A DNA stretch of 64,000 nucleotides from Planctomycetota bacterium (GTDB lineage: Bacteria; Planctomycetota; Planctomycetia; Gemmatales; Gemmataceae), in NCBI GenBank assembly GCA_016191165.1, contig JACPPF010000056.1:1-64000 (forward strand), read 5' to 3'. Positions 14,743 to 23,010 of the stretch are shown here, piece by piece. Every line of letters starts with the position of its first letter. The stretch's first letter is position 1. Under the pieces are notes generated by a model, which ran no database searches, had not been told where the DNA came from, and saw only the letters and a program-made list of their open reading frames with translations. Position numbers and translations under genes: made by a program.

Positions 14743-16089
14743 TCACAGGGTTGCCGCCTTGAATGCCGCCACAAACCCATCCAACTCCGCGCGCGTCCGC
14801 TTCTCCGTGACCGCAATGGTCACGCAGTTACCAAGTTCCGGATACCAGCGGCCCGTGGGTAGCCCCGCGTGATAGCCCGCCTTTAATAGCTTCGCCAGCA
14901 GCGCCGGCACGTCGCCCGGCACCTCGAGCGTGAATTCCTTGAAGAACGGCTGCTTGAATTTGAGCGACACGCCCGGCAGCTTGCACAGTTCCTCCGCGAG
15001 GTAATGCGCCTTCTGCAAGCACAGGTTCGCGGTCTCCTTCAAACCCTGAGGCCCCAGCGCGGCCAGGTAAACTGCGGCGCGCAGCGCGAAAAGCCCCTGG
15101 TTGGTGCAAATGTTGCTCGTCGCCTTTTCGCGGCGAATATGTTGCTCGCGCGTTTGCAGGGTCAGCACCCAGCAGCGCTTGTTATTGCGATCCACGGTCT
15201 GTCCGACGATGCGGCCCGGGATCTTGCGCACGAACTGGTCGCGGCAGGCCATGACGCCCAGGTACGGTCCGCCGAAAACCATCGGATTTCCCAGGCACTG
15301 CCCCTCGGCGACGGCGATGTCCGCCCCGTATTGGCCGGGCCGTTTGAGAATGCCGAGGCTAATCGCGTCGAAGCTGACGACGAACAGGGCGCCCTTTTCC
15401 TTGCACGCTTTCGCGATGGCGTCAACGCCTTCAAGGTTGCCAAAGAAGTTGGGATGCTGCACGATCACGCACAGCGTCTTGTCGTCGAGGTGTTTGTTCA
15501 ACTCGCTCAGGTCGAGACTTCCGCCGGGCGTCGGCAGCGTGACGATTTGCTTGTTGAGGTTGGCCAGGTACGTCGTCAGCGTTTGCCGATATTCGGGATG
15601 AACGCTCTCGGCGATGAGGACCTTGGGTTTATCTGGATCGATGCTGATCGACATCAGCACGCTTTCCGCGACGGCGCTGCCGCCCTCGTAAAGGCTGGCG
15701 TTGGAGACGTCGAGTCCGGTCAGCTCGCAGATCAGTGTTTGGTATTCAAAGAAAGCCTGCAAGCTGCCCTGGCTGGCCTCGGCCTGATAAGGGGTGTAGG
15801 CGGTGTAGTATTCGCTGCGCGAGGCGACGGCATCGACGGCGGCCGGGATGAAGTGATCGTAGGCGCCGCCGCCCAGGAAACAGACCGCGTCATTGGCGGA
15901 AATGTTTTTGGCTGCCAGGGCGCCCATGTGCTGTTCGAGTTCGATTTCGCCCAGTGACGGCGGAACATCCAGCGCTCGGGGCAACTGGAACCCAGGCGGA
16001 ATCATCTTGAACAGATCGGCCATCGAGGCGACGCCGATCTTCGCCAGCATTTCCCTCTGATCGGCCTCGGTGTTGAGGATGTAGGACAA
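14743..16089 (-). CDS. gcvPA: Glycine dehydrogenase (decarboxylating) subunit 1
   Basis: The P1 subunit of the glycine cleavage complex; with the P2 subunit it uses PLP to decarboxylate glycine and pass aminomethyl to GcvH. Visible features are the N-terminal YILNTEADQREML, YTPYQAEASQGSLQAFFEYQ and the C-terminal TNQGLFALRAAVYLA. The length is 448 aa from the preferred TTG start at 16089, which has a GAGGG site seven bases upstream. The longer ATG at 16128 lies inside a hairpin repeat and adds a sequence absent from the family. The partner gcvPB is not in the window. Confidence 0.93.
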   Translation of the reverse strand: MSYILNTEADQREMLAKIGVASMADLFKMIPPGFQLPRALDVPPSLGEIELEQHMGALAAKNISANDAVCFLGGGAYDHFIPAAVDAVASRSEYYTAYTPYQAEASQGSLQAFFEYQTLICELTGLDVSNASLYEGGSAVAESVLMSISIDPDKPKVLIAESVHPEYRQTLTTYLANLNKQIVTLPTPGGSLDLSELNKHLDDKTLCVIVQHPNFFGNLEGVDAIAKACKEKGALFVVSFDAISLGILKRPGQYGADIAVAEGQCLGNPMVFGGPYLGVMACRDQFVRKIPGRIVGQTVDRNNKRCWVLTLQTREQHIRREKATSNICTNQGLFALRAAVYLAALGPQGLKETANLCLQKAHYLAEELCKLPGVSLKFKQPFFKEFTLEVPGDVPALLAKLLKAGYHAGLPTGRWYPELGNCVTIAVTEKRTRAELDGFVAAFKAATL

Positions 16090-16112
16090 GCCAAAGCCCT
16101 CAAGTGGTCCCC

Positions 16113-16150
16113 CGTTTAGCGCCCGCACGGCGCCGCGCCGGCGCTAAACG
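16113..16150. repeat. Hairpin edged by GTTTAGC/GCTAAAC between gcvH and gcvPA
   Basis: The arms CGTTTAGCGCC and GGCGCTAAACG flank a GC-rich core. It lies in the 73-bp gcvH-gcvPA spacer and spans the false upstream gcvPA start at 16128. Close relatives are at 24417-24476 and 27401-27444. Confidence 0.8.
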
Positions 16151-16162
16151 AAAACGGTTTCA

Positions 16163-16549
16163 TCAATGACCCTGCGACGCGATCTGTTTTTCGTACTGCT
16201 CCGGCGTCAGCAATTTATCGTAGTCCGCCGGCGACGCCATCTTGATCTTGACCATCCAGCCCTTGCCGTAAGGATCGGCGGAGACGAGGGTCGGATCCTT
16301 CTCGACGGCGTCGTTCTTGGCGACGATTTCGCCTGCGACGGGGCAATAGAGATCGTTCACCGACTTCACCGATTCAATCTGCCCAAAGGCGGCCTGGGCG
16401 GCGAATGGTTTGCCGAGCTTGGCCAATTCGACGAACACGACGTCGGTCAATTGCTCGACGGCGAACTTGCTGATGCCGACCGTGCAGACATCACCCTCGA
16501 CGCTCGCCCATTCGTGCGTCTCGGCGTAGCGGAGATTGTTGGGGACCAT
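16163..16549 (-). CDS. gcvH: Glycine cleavage system H protein
   Basis: A 128-aa lipoyl carrier of the glycine cleavage system. The lipoylated lysine is in FGQIESVKSVNDL. The N-terminus has the typical YAETHEWASVEGD. The C-terminal helix PADYDKLLTPEQYEKQIA is also standard. AAGGAG precedes the ATG. It sits between gcvT and gcvPA and is separated from each by a hairpin element. Confidence 0.97.
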   Translation of the reverse strand: MVPNNLRYAETHEWASVEGDVCTVGISKFAVEQLTDVVFVELAKLGKPFAAQAAFGQIESVKSVNDLYCPVAGEIVAKNDAVEKDPTLVSADPYGKGWMVKIKMASPADYDKLLTPEQYEKQIASQGH

Positions 16550-16577
16550 GTGCCTTCTCCTTGAATGAACTTCTCAA

Positions 16578-16653
16578 ACCCCGCGATGAGCGCAGCGATT
16601 CGCGGGGGTGAGGGCGCCCGGATCCCCAGGAATCGCTGCGCTCATCCTGGGGC
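16578..16653. repeat. Double hairpin between gcvT and gcvH
   Basis: Two adjacent palindromes, CCCCGCGATGAGCGCAGCGA.. and CCCCAGGAATCGCTGCGCTCATCCTGGGG, use the word GAGCGCAGCGATTC in opposite orientations, so they also pair with each other. It fills most of the 110-bp gcvT-gcvH spacer. The same word family occurs at 240-269 and 25497-25565. Confidence 0.8.
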
Positions 16654-16659
16654 TTGCCG

Positions 16660-17748
16660 TCATGATCGTGATCTCTTGTAAAACGGCATCGCCACAACAA
16701 CCGCATCCTCGTCATTGCCGCGGATATCCACGGCCAGCGACGAGCCCACCATCTGGAAGGCGGGATCGACATAGCCCATGGCAATCGGCCTGGCAAAGGT
16801 TGGAGAATGCGTTCCGCTGGAAACGACGCCGACCGTTCTTCCCGCCGACTTGATGAGCGCCCCTTCCCGAGCGATGCGCTTGCCCTTGAGTTCCAGGCCC
16901 ACCCGGCGGTGCAAGGTTGCATCGTCCTGGCGTCGCAGCAGCGCCTCTTTGCCGCGGAAGTCGCCCTTGCCGAGCTTGACCGCCCACGCCAAACCGGCCT
17001 GGAACGGATCGATCTCCTCGCTGAGTTCGTGCCCATAAAGCGGCATGGCGGCCTCAAGGCGAAGCGTATCGCGCGCGCCCAATCCGCAGGGCTTGGCCCC
17101 GCGCCTGATCAGTTCTTCCCAAACTTTTACGCCGTGGGTGTTGTCGATGATGAGTTCGACGCCGTCTTCGCCGGTATAGCCGGTGCGGCTGATGACACAA
17201 TCCTGTCCAAAGCAGCGCGTCGGTAGGGAGTAATAGTAGGCAAGCTTGCTGGCGTCGTCCTCCGTCAGGCCGGCGACTAACTCAATCGCCCGCGGGCCCT
17301 GCACCGCGATCATACAGGTCATAATCGTCTGATCGTATACCGGGGCATTCAGGGCGCCGTTGCTGTCAGCAATCCAATCGACAATCTTGGCGAGATTGCT
17401 GGCGTTGACGACCATCAACCATCGATGACCAGACCAGCCACAGCGGTAAACCAGCACGTCGTCCCGAATACCCCCACGCTCGTTGCAGATCAAGCCGTAA
17501 CGAACCTGGCCTTCTTTCATCACGGCCGCGTCATTGGTGTAAACCTTCTGAATCAACGCGAGCGCATCGGGCCCGCCGAAAGACAGGCGACCCATGTGGC
17601 TGATGTCAAACAAGCCGGCCCCGGTGCGCACCGCGGAATGTTCGTCGATGATCGTGGAGTACTGAACCGGCATGTCCCAGCCCGCGAAATCCACCATGCG
17701 GCCGCCGTGGGCGACGTGCCAATCGTAAAGGGCGGTGCGCAGAGCCAT
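16660..17748 (-). CDS. gcvT: Aminomethyltransferase (T protein)
   Basis: A 362-aa T protein of the glycine cleavage system; it transfers the methylene group from aminomethyl-lipoyl GcvH to tetrahydrofolate and releases ammonia. It shows the N-terminal HMGRLSFGGPDAL, the RTGYTGEDGVEL folate-binding motif, GLGARDTLRLEAAMPLYGHEL and the C-terminal GVVSSGTHSP and IAMGYV strands. It is the first gene of the gcvT-gcvH-gcvPA run. Confidence 0.96.
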   Translation of the reverse strand: MALRTALYDWHVAHGGRMVDFAGWDMPVQYSTIIDEHSAVRTGAGLFDISHMGRLSFGGPDALALIQKVYTNDAAVMKEGQVRYGLICNERGGIRDDVLVYRCGWSGHRWLMVVNASNLAKIVDWIADSNGALNAPVYDQTIMTCMIAVQGPRAIELVAGLTEDDASKLAYYYSLPTRCFGQDCVISRTGYTGEDGVELIIDNTHGVKVWEELIRRGAKPCGLGARDTLRLEAAMPLYGHELSEEIDPFQAGLAWAVKLGKGDFRGKEALLRRQDDATLHRRVGLELKGKRIAREGALIKSAGRTVGVVSSGTHSPTFARPIAMGYVDPAFQMVGSSLAVDIRGNDEDAVVVAMPFYKRSRS

Positions 17749-17852
17749 GCCTTTTCTCGTAAACGGAGTGTGGAGTGATGCGGCAAATGTAGCAAAATCG
17801 GCGGCGGTTGGACAGCAGGTTTCGCGGGTTCATCTACCTCGGCGGCCCCGCG

Positions 17853-18329
17853 TCATTCGCCCGCATAGGGGGGTTCTCGCAACTCCAGGGGCGCCAGGCA
17901 GCAATCGCAAATGCCGGCCTGGAACCGTTTGATCGTACAGATGTCGCACCAATAATACACGTCATGGAGTTTGCCCTTGATGACGCTATGGACGGTAATG
18001 ACCTGCAAAAACGGCGAATTCGGAATGCGCCGGGCGGTCAGCCTCATTGGGCGGTTGAGCAGCTTGGCGTCCTTGTAAAACATGCGCGAGCCTTCATCCT
18101 TGAGCAGCGGATAAACTTTGCCATTCTTGTCCAGCAAAATCAATTCGTCGCGATCGGGGTCGATCTTGATCTTCTGCGTTGCCAGCCAATCGGCGAGGCG
18201 CACAACCTTCCCGTGGAAGAACTCGTTTTTGTCAGCCGCCTTTTTATCCCCCGCGCTTCCGCTGTATAGCGGCAACGACGCGACGGCGAAAACGAGGATG
18301 ATGGCGAATCGTTTGAATCTTGGCGTCAT
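17853..18329 (-). CDS. Secreted protein with C-terminal Cys cluster
   Basis: A 158-aa protein with a signal peptide (RFAIILVFAVASLPLYSGSAG). The mature part holds KVVRLADWLATQKIKIDPDRDELIL and ends with CDIC...GICDCC, five cysteines that could bind a metal or form disulfides. No family was recognised. It is downstream-facing to the kinase gene's strand but separated from gcvT by 104 bp, so its transcription is probably separate. Confidence 0.68.
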   Translation of the reverse strand: MTPRFKRFAIILVFAVASLPLYSGSAGDKKAADKNEFFHGKVVRLADWLATQKIKIDPDRDELILLDKNGKVYPLLKDEGSRMFYKDAKLLNRPMRLTARRIPNSPFLQVITVHSVIKGKLHDVYYWCDICTIKRFQAGICDCCLAPLELREPPYAGE

Positions 18330-18387
18330 CAGTTGGCCTCCACGACGTCGGGGCCTGAAACGGAAGCGAAGTTTGGGCTATGCAAGG

Positions 18388-19272
18388 CTACCAACTCCCT
18401 TTGAGATTCGCCAGGGCGGTGCGAAACTCCAGAGGATTCTGAAAACGCCGATTGGGGTCACGATCAACCGCTTTCATAAGGAAATCGACGACATCCTCCG
18501 GAAGATCGGCGCGAAAATCGCGCGGGTTGCGAGGGGGTTGATTCACGATGGCACGCAAAACCTCCTGTGAAGAACCCTTTTCCCACGGAAAATCGCCAAC
18601 GAACATTTCAAATGCGGTCACGCCCAGGGCGAACATGTCGACGCGATGATCGGTCGTCGATCGCTTGATGAGTTCGGGAGCGAGGTACATGGTCGTGCCC
18701 GTGCGGTTGCCTGGCTTGCAGAAATCGGGCGTATATGGAATCGCCAGGCCAAGATCGATGATCTTGACGACGCCCTCCTTGTTGACCATCACGTTGCGCG
18801 GGCAAATATCGCGATGCAGGAAGCCGGTCTTGTGCATGAATTCGATTCCCAGCGCATATTGCGACAGATAGTTGACGCGATTGCCCTGCAAATCCTTGTG
18901 CTTGGTCTCGATCAGAAAGTTCAGGCCCACGCCGTCCACCAGCTCCATGACGATGTACGGCTCCTTTTCGGTCGTCAAGCCGTGCTCAAAGGTTTGCACG
19001 ATGTTGTCGTGCCGAAGCAACAGGCAGATTTCGCCCTCGCTCGGCTTCTTCAGGCCGAAAAAACGGGCTTCAAATTTCTGGGTCTTTTCCCGATCCAGCA
19101 CCTTGAGGCACACGGTCCGGCCCGACTCGCGATCCCGGGCGCGCCAGACCTTCGACATGCTTCCCTGGCCGGTGCGGCCGATCAACTCGAAACGCTTGTT
19201 GACGTCGATGATCGATCGGCCGCTGTCGGGATTGGCGGCGAACAGTTGTTTGATTTTGTCGAAGAAGCCCAT
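18388..19272 (-). CDS. Ser/Thr protein kinase with HRDxC catalytic loop
   Basis: A 294-aa cytoplasmic protein kinase. It has a glycine loop GRTGQGSMSKVW, the ATP-site lysine in CLKVL, and the catalytic loop HRDICPRN in which the usual Lys after HRDx is Cys. The metal motif is DLGLA, the activation segment ends APELI, and GVTAFEMFVGDFPW forms the F-helix region. The HRD Asp and the following Asn are intact, so activity is possible. I believe this HRDIC variant recurs in planctomycete kinases, but that is from memory. No sensor or transmembrane domain is attached. It follows accD by 65 bases. Confidence 0.88.
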   Translation of the reverse strand: MGFFDKIKQLFAANPDSGRSIIDVNKRFELIGRTGQGSMSKVWRARDRESGRTVCLKVLDREKTQKFEARFFGLKKPSEGEICLLLRHDNIVQTFEHGLTTEKEPYIVMELVDGVGLNFLIETKHKDLQGNRVNYLSQYALGIEFMHKTGFLHRDICPRNVMVNKEGVVKIIDLGLAIPYTPDFCKPGNRTGTTMYLAPELIKRSTTDHRVDMFALGVTAFEMFVGDFPWEKGSSQEVLRAIVNQPPRNPRDFRADLPEDVVDFLMKAVDRDPNRRFQNPLEFRTALANLKGSW

Positions 19273-19337
19273 GCTGCCTCAGGCCCGGGCACTCGCGTTG
19301 CGTTCGCCTGACGACATGCGTACGCGCGACGAAGGGG

Positions 19338-20153
19338 TCAATGTTCACAATAGTCGATAATGCGCGCCAGTTCCATCCGTAATTCCGGGCGGGGCACGAT
19401 GCGATCGACGAAACCGTGCTTGAGGAGAAACTCGCTGGTCTGAAAACCCTCGGGCAGTTCCAGTCGCACCGTGTTCCAGATGGTGCGCTTGCCCGCGAAG
19501 CCCACCAGCGCTCCGGGCTCGGCCAGGGTAATGTCGCCTTGCAGGGCGAAGCTGGCAGCCACGCCTCCCATGGTTGGGTTGGTCAGGATCGAGACGTAAA
19601 GCCCGCCTGCCTTGTCGTAACGAGCAAGCGCGGCGGAGATCTTGGCCATTTGCATCAAGGAAAGAATACCCTCCTGCATGCGGGCGCCGCCGCCGGAGCC
19701 GCTGACGATGATGAGCGGCAACGCCAGCCGAGTCGCCTCCTCCGTCGCGCGCGTCAACTTTTCGCCTACGACCGACCCCATGCTCCCGGCCATGAAGGCG
19801 AAATCAGTGACGGCAAAAACAACGGACCGTCCACGGATATAGCCCCGACCCACCACGGCGGCGTCCAGCATTCCCGTCTTGGCCTGTTCGGCCTTCAACC
19901 GCTGGCTGTAAAGCACGCGGTCGTTGAATTGCAAGGGATCTTTGGGGCGGATGTCGGTGAACCATTCCTCGAAACTTTCCTCATCAAGCAGTTGCTTGAT
20001 GCGCGCCCGGGCCGGGAGATAGAAATGGTGCTGGCACTCCGGGCAGACGTTGAAGCGCGCCTCGGATTCCTTGCGGAAGACGGTCGCCTTGCACTGCGGA
20101 CAGCGAATCCACAGACCTTCGGGAACGCCGCGTTTTCGACCGCCGGTGGACAT
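19338..20153 (-). CDS. accD: Acetyl-CoA carboxylase carboxyltransferase subunit beta
   Basis: A 271-aa beta subunit of the carboxyltransferase that moves CO2 from carboxybiotin to acetyl-CoA in fatty-acid synthesis. The N-terminal zinc ribbon is CPQC (about residues 19-22) and CPEC (38-41). The carboxyltransferase core has [27 protein letters not shown] and GFAGKRTIW. It lies 33 bases downstream of the pYEATS-like gene on the same strand. accA is not in the window. Confidence 0.96.
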   Translation of the reverse strand: MSTGGRKRGVPEGLWIRCPQCKATVFRKESEARFNVCPECQHHFYLPARARIKQLLDEESFEEWFTDIRPKDPLQFNDRVLYSQRLKAEQAKTGMLDAAVVGRGYIRGRSVVFAVTDFAFMAGSMGSVVGEKLTRATEEATRLALPLIIVSGSGGGARMQEGILSLMQMAKISAALARYDKAGGLYVSILTNPTMGGVAASFALQGDITLAEPGALVGFAGKRTIWNTVRLELPEGFQTSEFLLKHGFVDRIVPRPELRMELARIIDYCEH

Positions 20154-20185
20154 TTTCTTTCAATCCTTCCCCTGCAAGTCTTTGC

Positions 20186-20608
20186 TCAGTTTTCCCGAAT
20201 ATTGCGAATAGCGTCTTGAATCGACTTGCTTGGGATGGTGTCGGCGTATCCCGCTTCCAACATGTCTGCAAGCCACATTTGCTGCGTATAGGATTTACCG
20301 TCTATTAACACCTCTACGGTAATGACAAAATCGCCGTTGCTTTCGACGACTGCTTCGTAAGAGCCATCGCGGTTCTTTTGTCCCAACCGCACCCGATCGA
20401 TAAAGGCTTCGTCCAGATAGAAGATGACGTCCTGGATCTTGTCAGCCCGGCCGCTGTCCGGGACAAAGAATAGGTCAATGATATAGCGCTTGGCGCCATC
20501 TTCGTTTTCCGTGTAGATCTCGGGATCATTGCAGCGAAATCGGGCTTGCAGCGCTCCGCGCACGTGCTCCTGAAAACGCTTATTGACAGGAAGCCTATTC
20601 ATTTTCAT
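20186..20608 (-). CDS. pYEATS-like domain protein
   Basis: A 140-aa soluble beta-rich protein. The ATG at 20608 overlaps the stop of the upstream membrane gene in an ATGA arrangement, so the pair is translationally coupled. The order IIDLFFVPDSG, KIQDVIFYLDEAF, YEAVVESNGDFVITVEVLIDG, SYTQQMWL follows the immunoglobulin-like pYEATS fold, a prokaryotic YEATS relative predicted to bind a small ligand or protein mark in conflict systems. The match is from memory of the family pattern. Next to a 2TM effector-like protein, a sensor role is plausible. Confidence 0.55.
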   Translation of the reverse strand: MKMNRLPVNKRFQEHVRGALQARFRCNDPEIYTENEDGAKRYIIDLFFVPDSGRADKIQDVIFYLDEAFIDRVRLGQKNRDGSYEAVVESNGDFVITVEVLIDGKSYTQQMWLADMLEAGYADTIPSKSIQDAIRNIREN

Positions 20609-21192
20609 TTCGCCTTTCTTTTTGCGACTGGAAAGGTCCAGTTCCTCTGGAATTGATTGACCAGTTTGTCCTTCAAGCGAATGACTTCGTCGTGAGCGGG
20701 TTCCTTGAGGACATCGTGGAAATTCACGCCCAGTGTCTTGGCGTCTCGGACGACCTGGTCCAACTCCGGACGCGGATCGGCGCATTCCAGGGCATTTTCA
20801 AGAGCTTTCAGAAGTCGGCTGAATGAATCCTGGGCGCTGATCGCTTGGAGTGCCTTTTTATCGATACCAAAAGCGCGGTACAATTCAAGAATGACCGCAC
20901 CGATCAGGGCAAGGAGCGCGGCGAGAAAAATCGCCCAGTCCCCCACCGTCATTGCATCGCCAACTCGCATTTGCGTCAAGTCGTACTGTTTCTTGATCAA
21001 TCCAGCCGACCCGAGGATCGACAAGATCACGGTCAATGCCGTATGCACACGATAGTATTTCATTTCCCAGCAAATCGTGGCATTTTGCCCCGGTACGATC
21101 CGCCCACAGACGAATTCAATCTTTTGCAATACCGCCTGCCTGGGATCGTCGCCGACTTGGGTGTTATCAGGAGAAGTCGGTTCGATCGGCAT
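20605..21192 (-). CDS. Two-TM SLATT-like membrane protein
   Basis: A 195-aa protein with a charged N-terminal helix, then a two-helix membrane hairpin (about residues 51-66 and 83-104) and a long C-terminal cytoplasmic helical tail. Motifs are CWEMKYYRVH before TM1 and ELYRAFGIDKK after TM2. This layout matches SLATT-type effectors, predicted pore formers of nucleotide-signalled defence systems. The ATG at 21192 has GAGGAA upstream and lies below a good promoter; a longer GTG start at 21234 would overlap that promoter. It overlaps the pYEATS-like gene. Confidence 0.6.
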   Translation of the reverse strand: MPIEPTSPDNTQVGDDPRQAVLQKIEFVCGRIVPGQNATICWEMKYYRVHTALTVILSILGSAGLIKKQYDLTQMRVGDAMTVGDWAIFLAALLALIGAVILELYRAFGIDKKALQAISAQDSFSRLLKALENALECADPRPELDQVVRDAKTLGVNFHDVLKEPAHDEVIRLKDKLVNQFQRNWTFPVAKRKAK

Positions 21193-21217
21193 CGGTGTGA
21201 TTTCTTCCTCGTCGTAT

Positions 21218-21245
21218 TTTATACCGAGCGGCACGAGCGACGCAA
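21218..21245 (-). promoter_or_regulatory. Putative sigma70-type promoter of the SLATT/pYEATS pair
   Basis: On the minus strand, TTGCGT (21245-21240), a 16-base spacer and TATAAA (21223-21218) lie just after the pgk stop. Transcription would begin near 21211, placing the GAGGAA site at the very 5' end of the mRNA. This would let the pair be expressed independently of pgk. Confidence 0.4.
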
Positions 21246-21261
21246 GGAAACCTTGAACCGG

Positions 21262-22512
21262 TCAAGCTTCCGAAAGGGCTACAATGCCTGGTAGGTCTAT
21301 TCCCTCGAGCAGTTCCAGCGACGCCCCGCCGCCGGTCGAACAGTGGGTGACCTTGTCCTCGACTCCCCAGTTGGCAGCCGCCGTCGCCGTATCGCCGCCG
21401 CCGATGACCGTGACCGCACCGTGCGCCGTGACTGCTACCATTGCCTCCATGATCGCCCGCGTGCCGGCTGCGAACTTCGGCATCTCGAAAACGCCGACCG
21501 GGCCGTTCCAGACGATCGTCCGGGCCCGGCTGACCGTTTCCTGGAACCGCTTGATCGTTTCTGGCCCACAATCCAGCCCCTGCCAGCCGGCGGGAATGCC
21601 CTGGACCAGCGAGACGATTTTTGTATCGGCATCCTTGTCAAACCTGTCCGCGGCGAGGAAGTCCACCGGCAGCTGGATCGGCTTGCCGAGGGCCTTCGCC
21701 TTCTCCAAAATGCGTGGCACGATCTCGGCGCCCTTGGGGTCGAATATGGAATTGCCGATCTCCATCTGATCGCGCACCTTCAAGAAGGTATACGCCATAC
21801 CGCCGCCGATGACGATTTCGTCGGCCTTGTCTAGGAGGTTCTCGATGAGTTGAATCTTGTCCGCCACCTTCGCGCCGCCGAGAATCGCCAGCAACGGCCG
21901 CCGGGGATGGTCGAGCACCTTGGCAAAGGCGTCGAGTTCCTTTTTCATCAGGAACCCGGCCGCGCGCTGGGGTAGATCGACGCCGACCATGGAACTGTGA
22001 CCGCGATGAGCCGTGCCGAAGGCGTCATTGACGTAAACATCGCCAAGTTTGGAGAGCGATGCGCGAAAGGCAGCGATGGCGTCGGGCGTCGCCTTCTTGA
22101 TGGTTTCGCCGGTCTTGGCGTCCTTGACCTTGCCTTCTTCCTCAAGGTGAAAGCGCAGGTTTTCCAGCAATAGCACGTCGCCCGGCTTGACCGCGGCACA
22201 GGCGGTTTCGACCCCGGGGCCCACGCAGTCGTCCAGGAACCTGACCTGGCGGCCGAGCAATTCGTTCAACTTGTCCGCAACCGGCTTGAGGCTGTACTTG
22301 GCCTTGCGTTCACCATCGGGTCGGCCCAGGTGGCTCATCAAGATGACGCCCGCCCCGTGCTCAAGGGCATACTGAATCGTGGGCAACGCGGCCACGATGC
22401 GCTGCGGGTTCGTAATTTCACCGGTCTGCTTGTCCTGCGGCACGTTGAAATCGACGCGTATGAGAACGCGTTTGCCGTTGAGAGACAGCTTGTCGATCGA
22501 GAGTTTCGGCAT
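21262..22512 (-). CDS. pgk: Phosphoglycerate kinase
   Basis: A 416-aa glycolytic enzyme that transfers phosphate from 1,3-bisphosphoglycerate to ADP. It shows [14 protein letters not shown] at the N-terminus, [13 protein letters not shown], the hinge and the C-terminal nucleotide loop [11 protein letters not shown]. The ATG at 22512 with GGGGA about eight bases upstream is the standard start. The same frame stays open upstream to 22710 because it runs into the 3' remnant of a vapC gene, so an automatic annotation could give a false 482-aa fusion. Confidence 0.97.
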   Translation of the reverse strand: MPKLSIDKLSLNGKRVLIRVDFNVPQDKQTGEITNPQRIVAALPTIQYALEHGAGVILMSHLGRPDGERKAKYSLKPVADKLNELLGRQVRFLDDCVGPGVETACAAVKPGDVLLLENLRFHLEEEGKVKDAKTGETIKKATPDAIAAFRASLSKLGDVYVNDAFGTAHRGHSSMVGVDLPQRAAGFLMKKELDAFAKVLDHPRRPLLAILGGAKVADKIQLIENLLDKADEIVIGGGMAYTFLKVRDQMEIGNSIFDPKGAEIVPRILEKAKALGKPIQLPVDFLAADRFDKDADTKIVSLVQGIPAGWQGLDCGPETIKRFQETVSRARTIVWNGPVGVFEMPKFAAGTRAIMEAMVAVTAHGAVTVIGGGDTATAAANWGVEDKVTHCSTGGGASLELLEGIDLPGIVALSEA

Positions 22513-22710
22513 GAAGTTTCCCCGGTCCATAAGTACTTTCACATGCGGGTAGGCGAGGGTCTTGCGGTCGGCCGTCAGAAGCGCAAGATCCAGGCAGCGG
22601 GCCGTCGCAATCAGGATTTGGTCAGCTGGATCGCGATGAATCGGGCCAGGCAAATTCGCGGAATCGATGGCAATCACTTCGGTCATGGCCAAGAGTTCGA
22701 CTCCAGACAT
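22513..22710 (-). pseudogene. vapC: 3' half of a disrupted vapC toxin, in frame with pgk
   Basis: The reading [16 protein letters not shown]..., [14 protein letters not shown] and [17 protein letters not shown] is the C-terminal half of a PIN-domain VapC toxin, including the conserved HRDPADQ and ADRK acidic motifs. The N-terminal half is at 22834-23010, on the other side of MITE-like copy 2. The usual stop after YPHVKVL is absent, so the frame continues through MDRGNF into pgk. Any ATG inside this remnant could make a pgk fusion, but the pgk start has its own ribosome site. Confidence 0.75.
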
Positions 22711-22712
22711 CT

Positions 22713-22840
22713 CTAGCGAGGTTTCACCTCAGACCAAAAGGCCCGCCACACAAGCCCGAAGCGTTAGCGAGGGAAATCTTCCGCATCCTCCCTCGCTAAC
22801 GCTTCGGGCTTGTATCGAAACTTGACTCATGCGCTATGAG
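22713..22840 (-). mobile_element. MITE-like ~130-bp element, copy 2 (inside vapC)
   Basis: Reverse orientation relative to copy 1 (13503-13634). The central arms AGCCCGAAGCGTTAGCGAGG and its complement form a perfect stem of at least 20 bp. Outer ends match copy 1: CTAGCGAGGTTT..ACCTCAGACC on one side and AAACTTGACTCAT on the other. It separates the two vapC halves, and compared with an intact VapC about 13 codons are missing at the junction. No obvious long target-site duplication is seen. Confidence 0.78.
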
Positions 22841-23010
22841 TTTTTTGGATTATTGCCGGCACTGTGAAGCTTGGCGATTTCCCACACGGAAATAATGCTG
22901 ACAGCCAAACCGTCGCCGTGATGCTTTAGAATTTGGGCACGCTGGAATCCAGTCAGCTTCGAATTATTCTCGATCCACCAATACCAAATATGGGTATCAA
23001 GTAGGATCAC
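22834..23010 (-). pseudogene. vapC: 5' half of a disrupted vapC toxin
   Basis: From a GTG at 23010 the frame reads VILLDTHIWYWW with the first PIN-domain Asp, then AVSIISVWEIAKLHSAG, and is cut at a TAG inside the MITE-like element after NNPKNS. The GTG overlaps the antitoxin stop as GTGA, the usual coupling of a VapBC pair. The product lacks the later acidic residues needed for RNase activity, so the toxin should be dead. Confidence 0.75.

Noticed and set aside
17749-17852. Glycine riboswitch upstream of gcvT
   Set aside because: The 104-bp leader shows no tandem aptamer pattern and is too short for one.
21262-22710. A 482-aa Pgk with an N-terminal PIN domain as a designed fusion
   Set aside because: The extra part is only half a PIN domain, its other half lies beyond the inserted element, and pgk has its own ribosome site.
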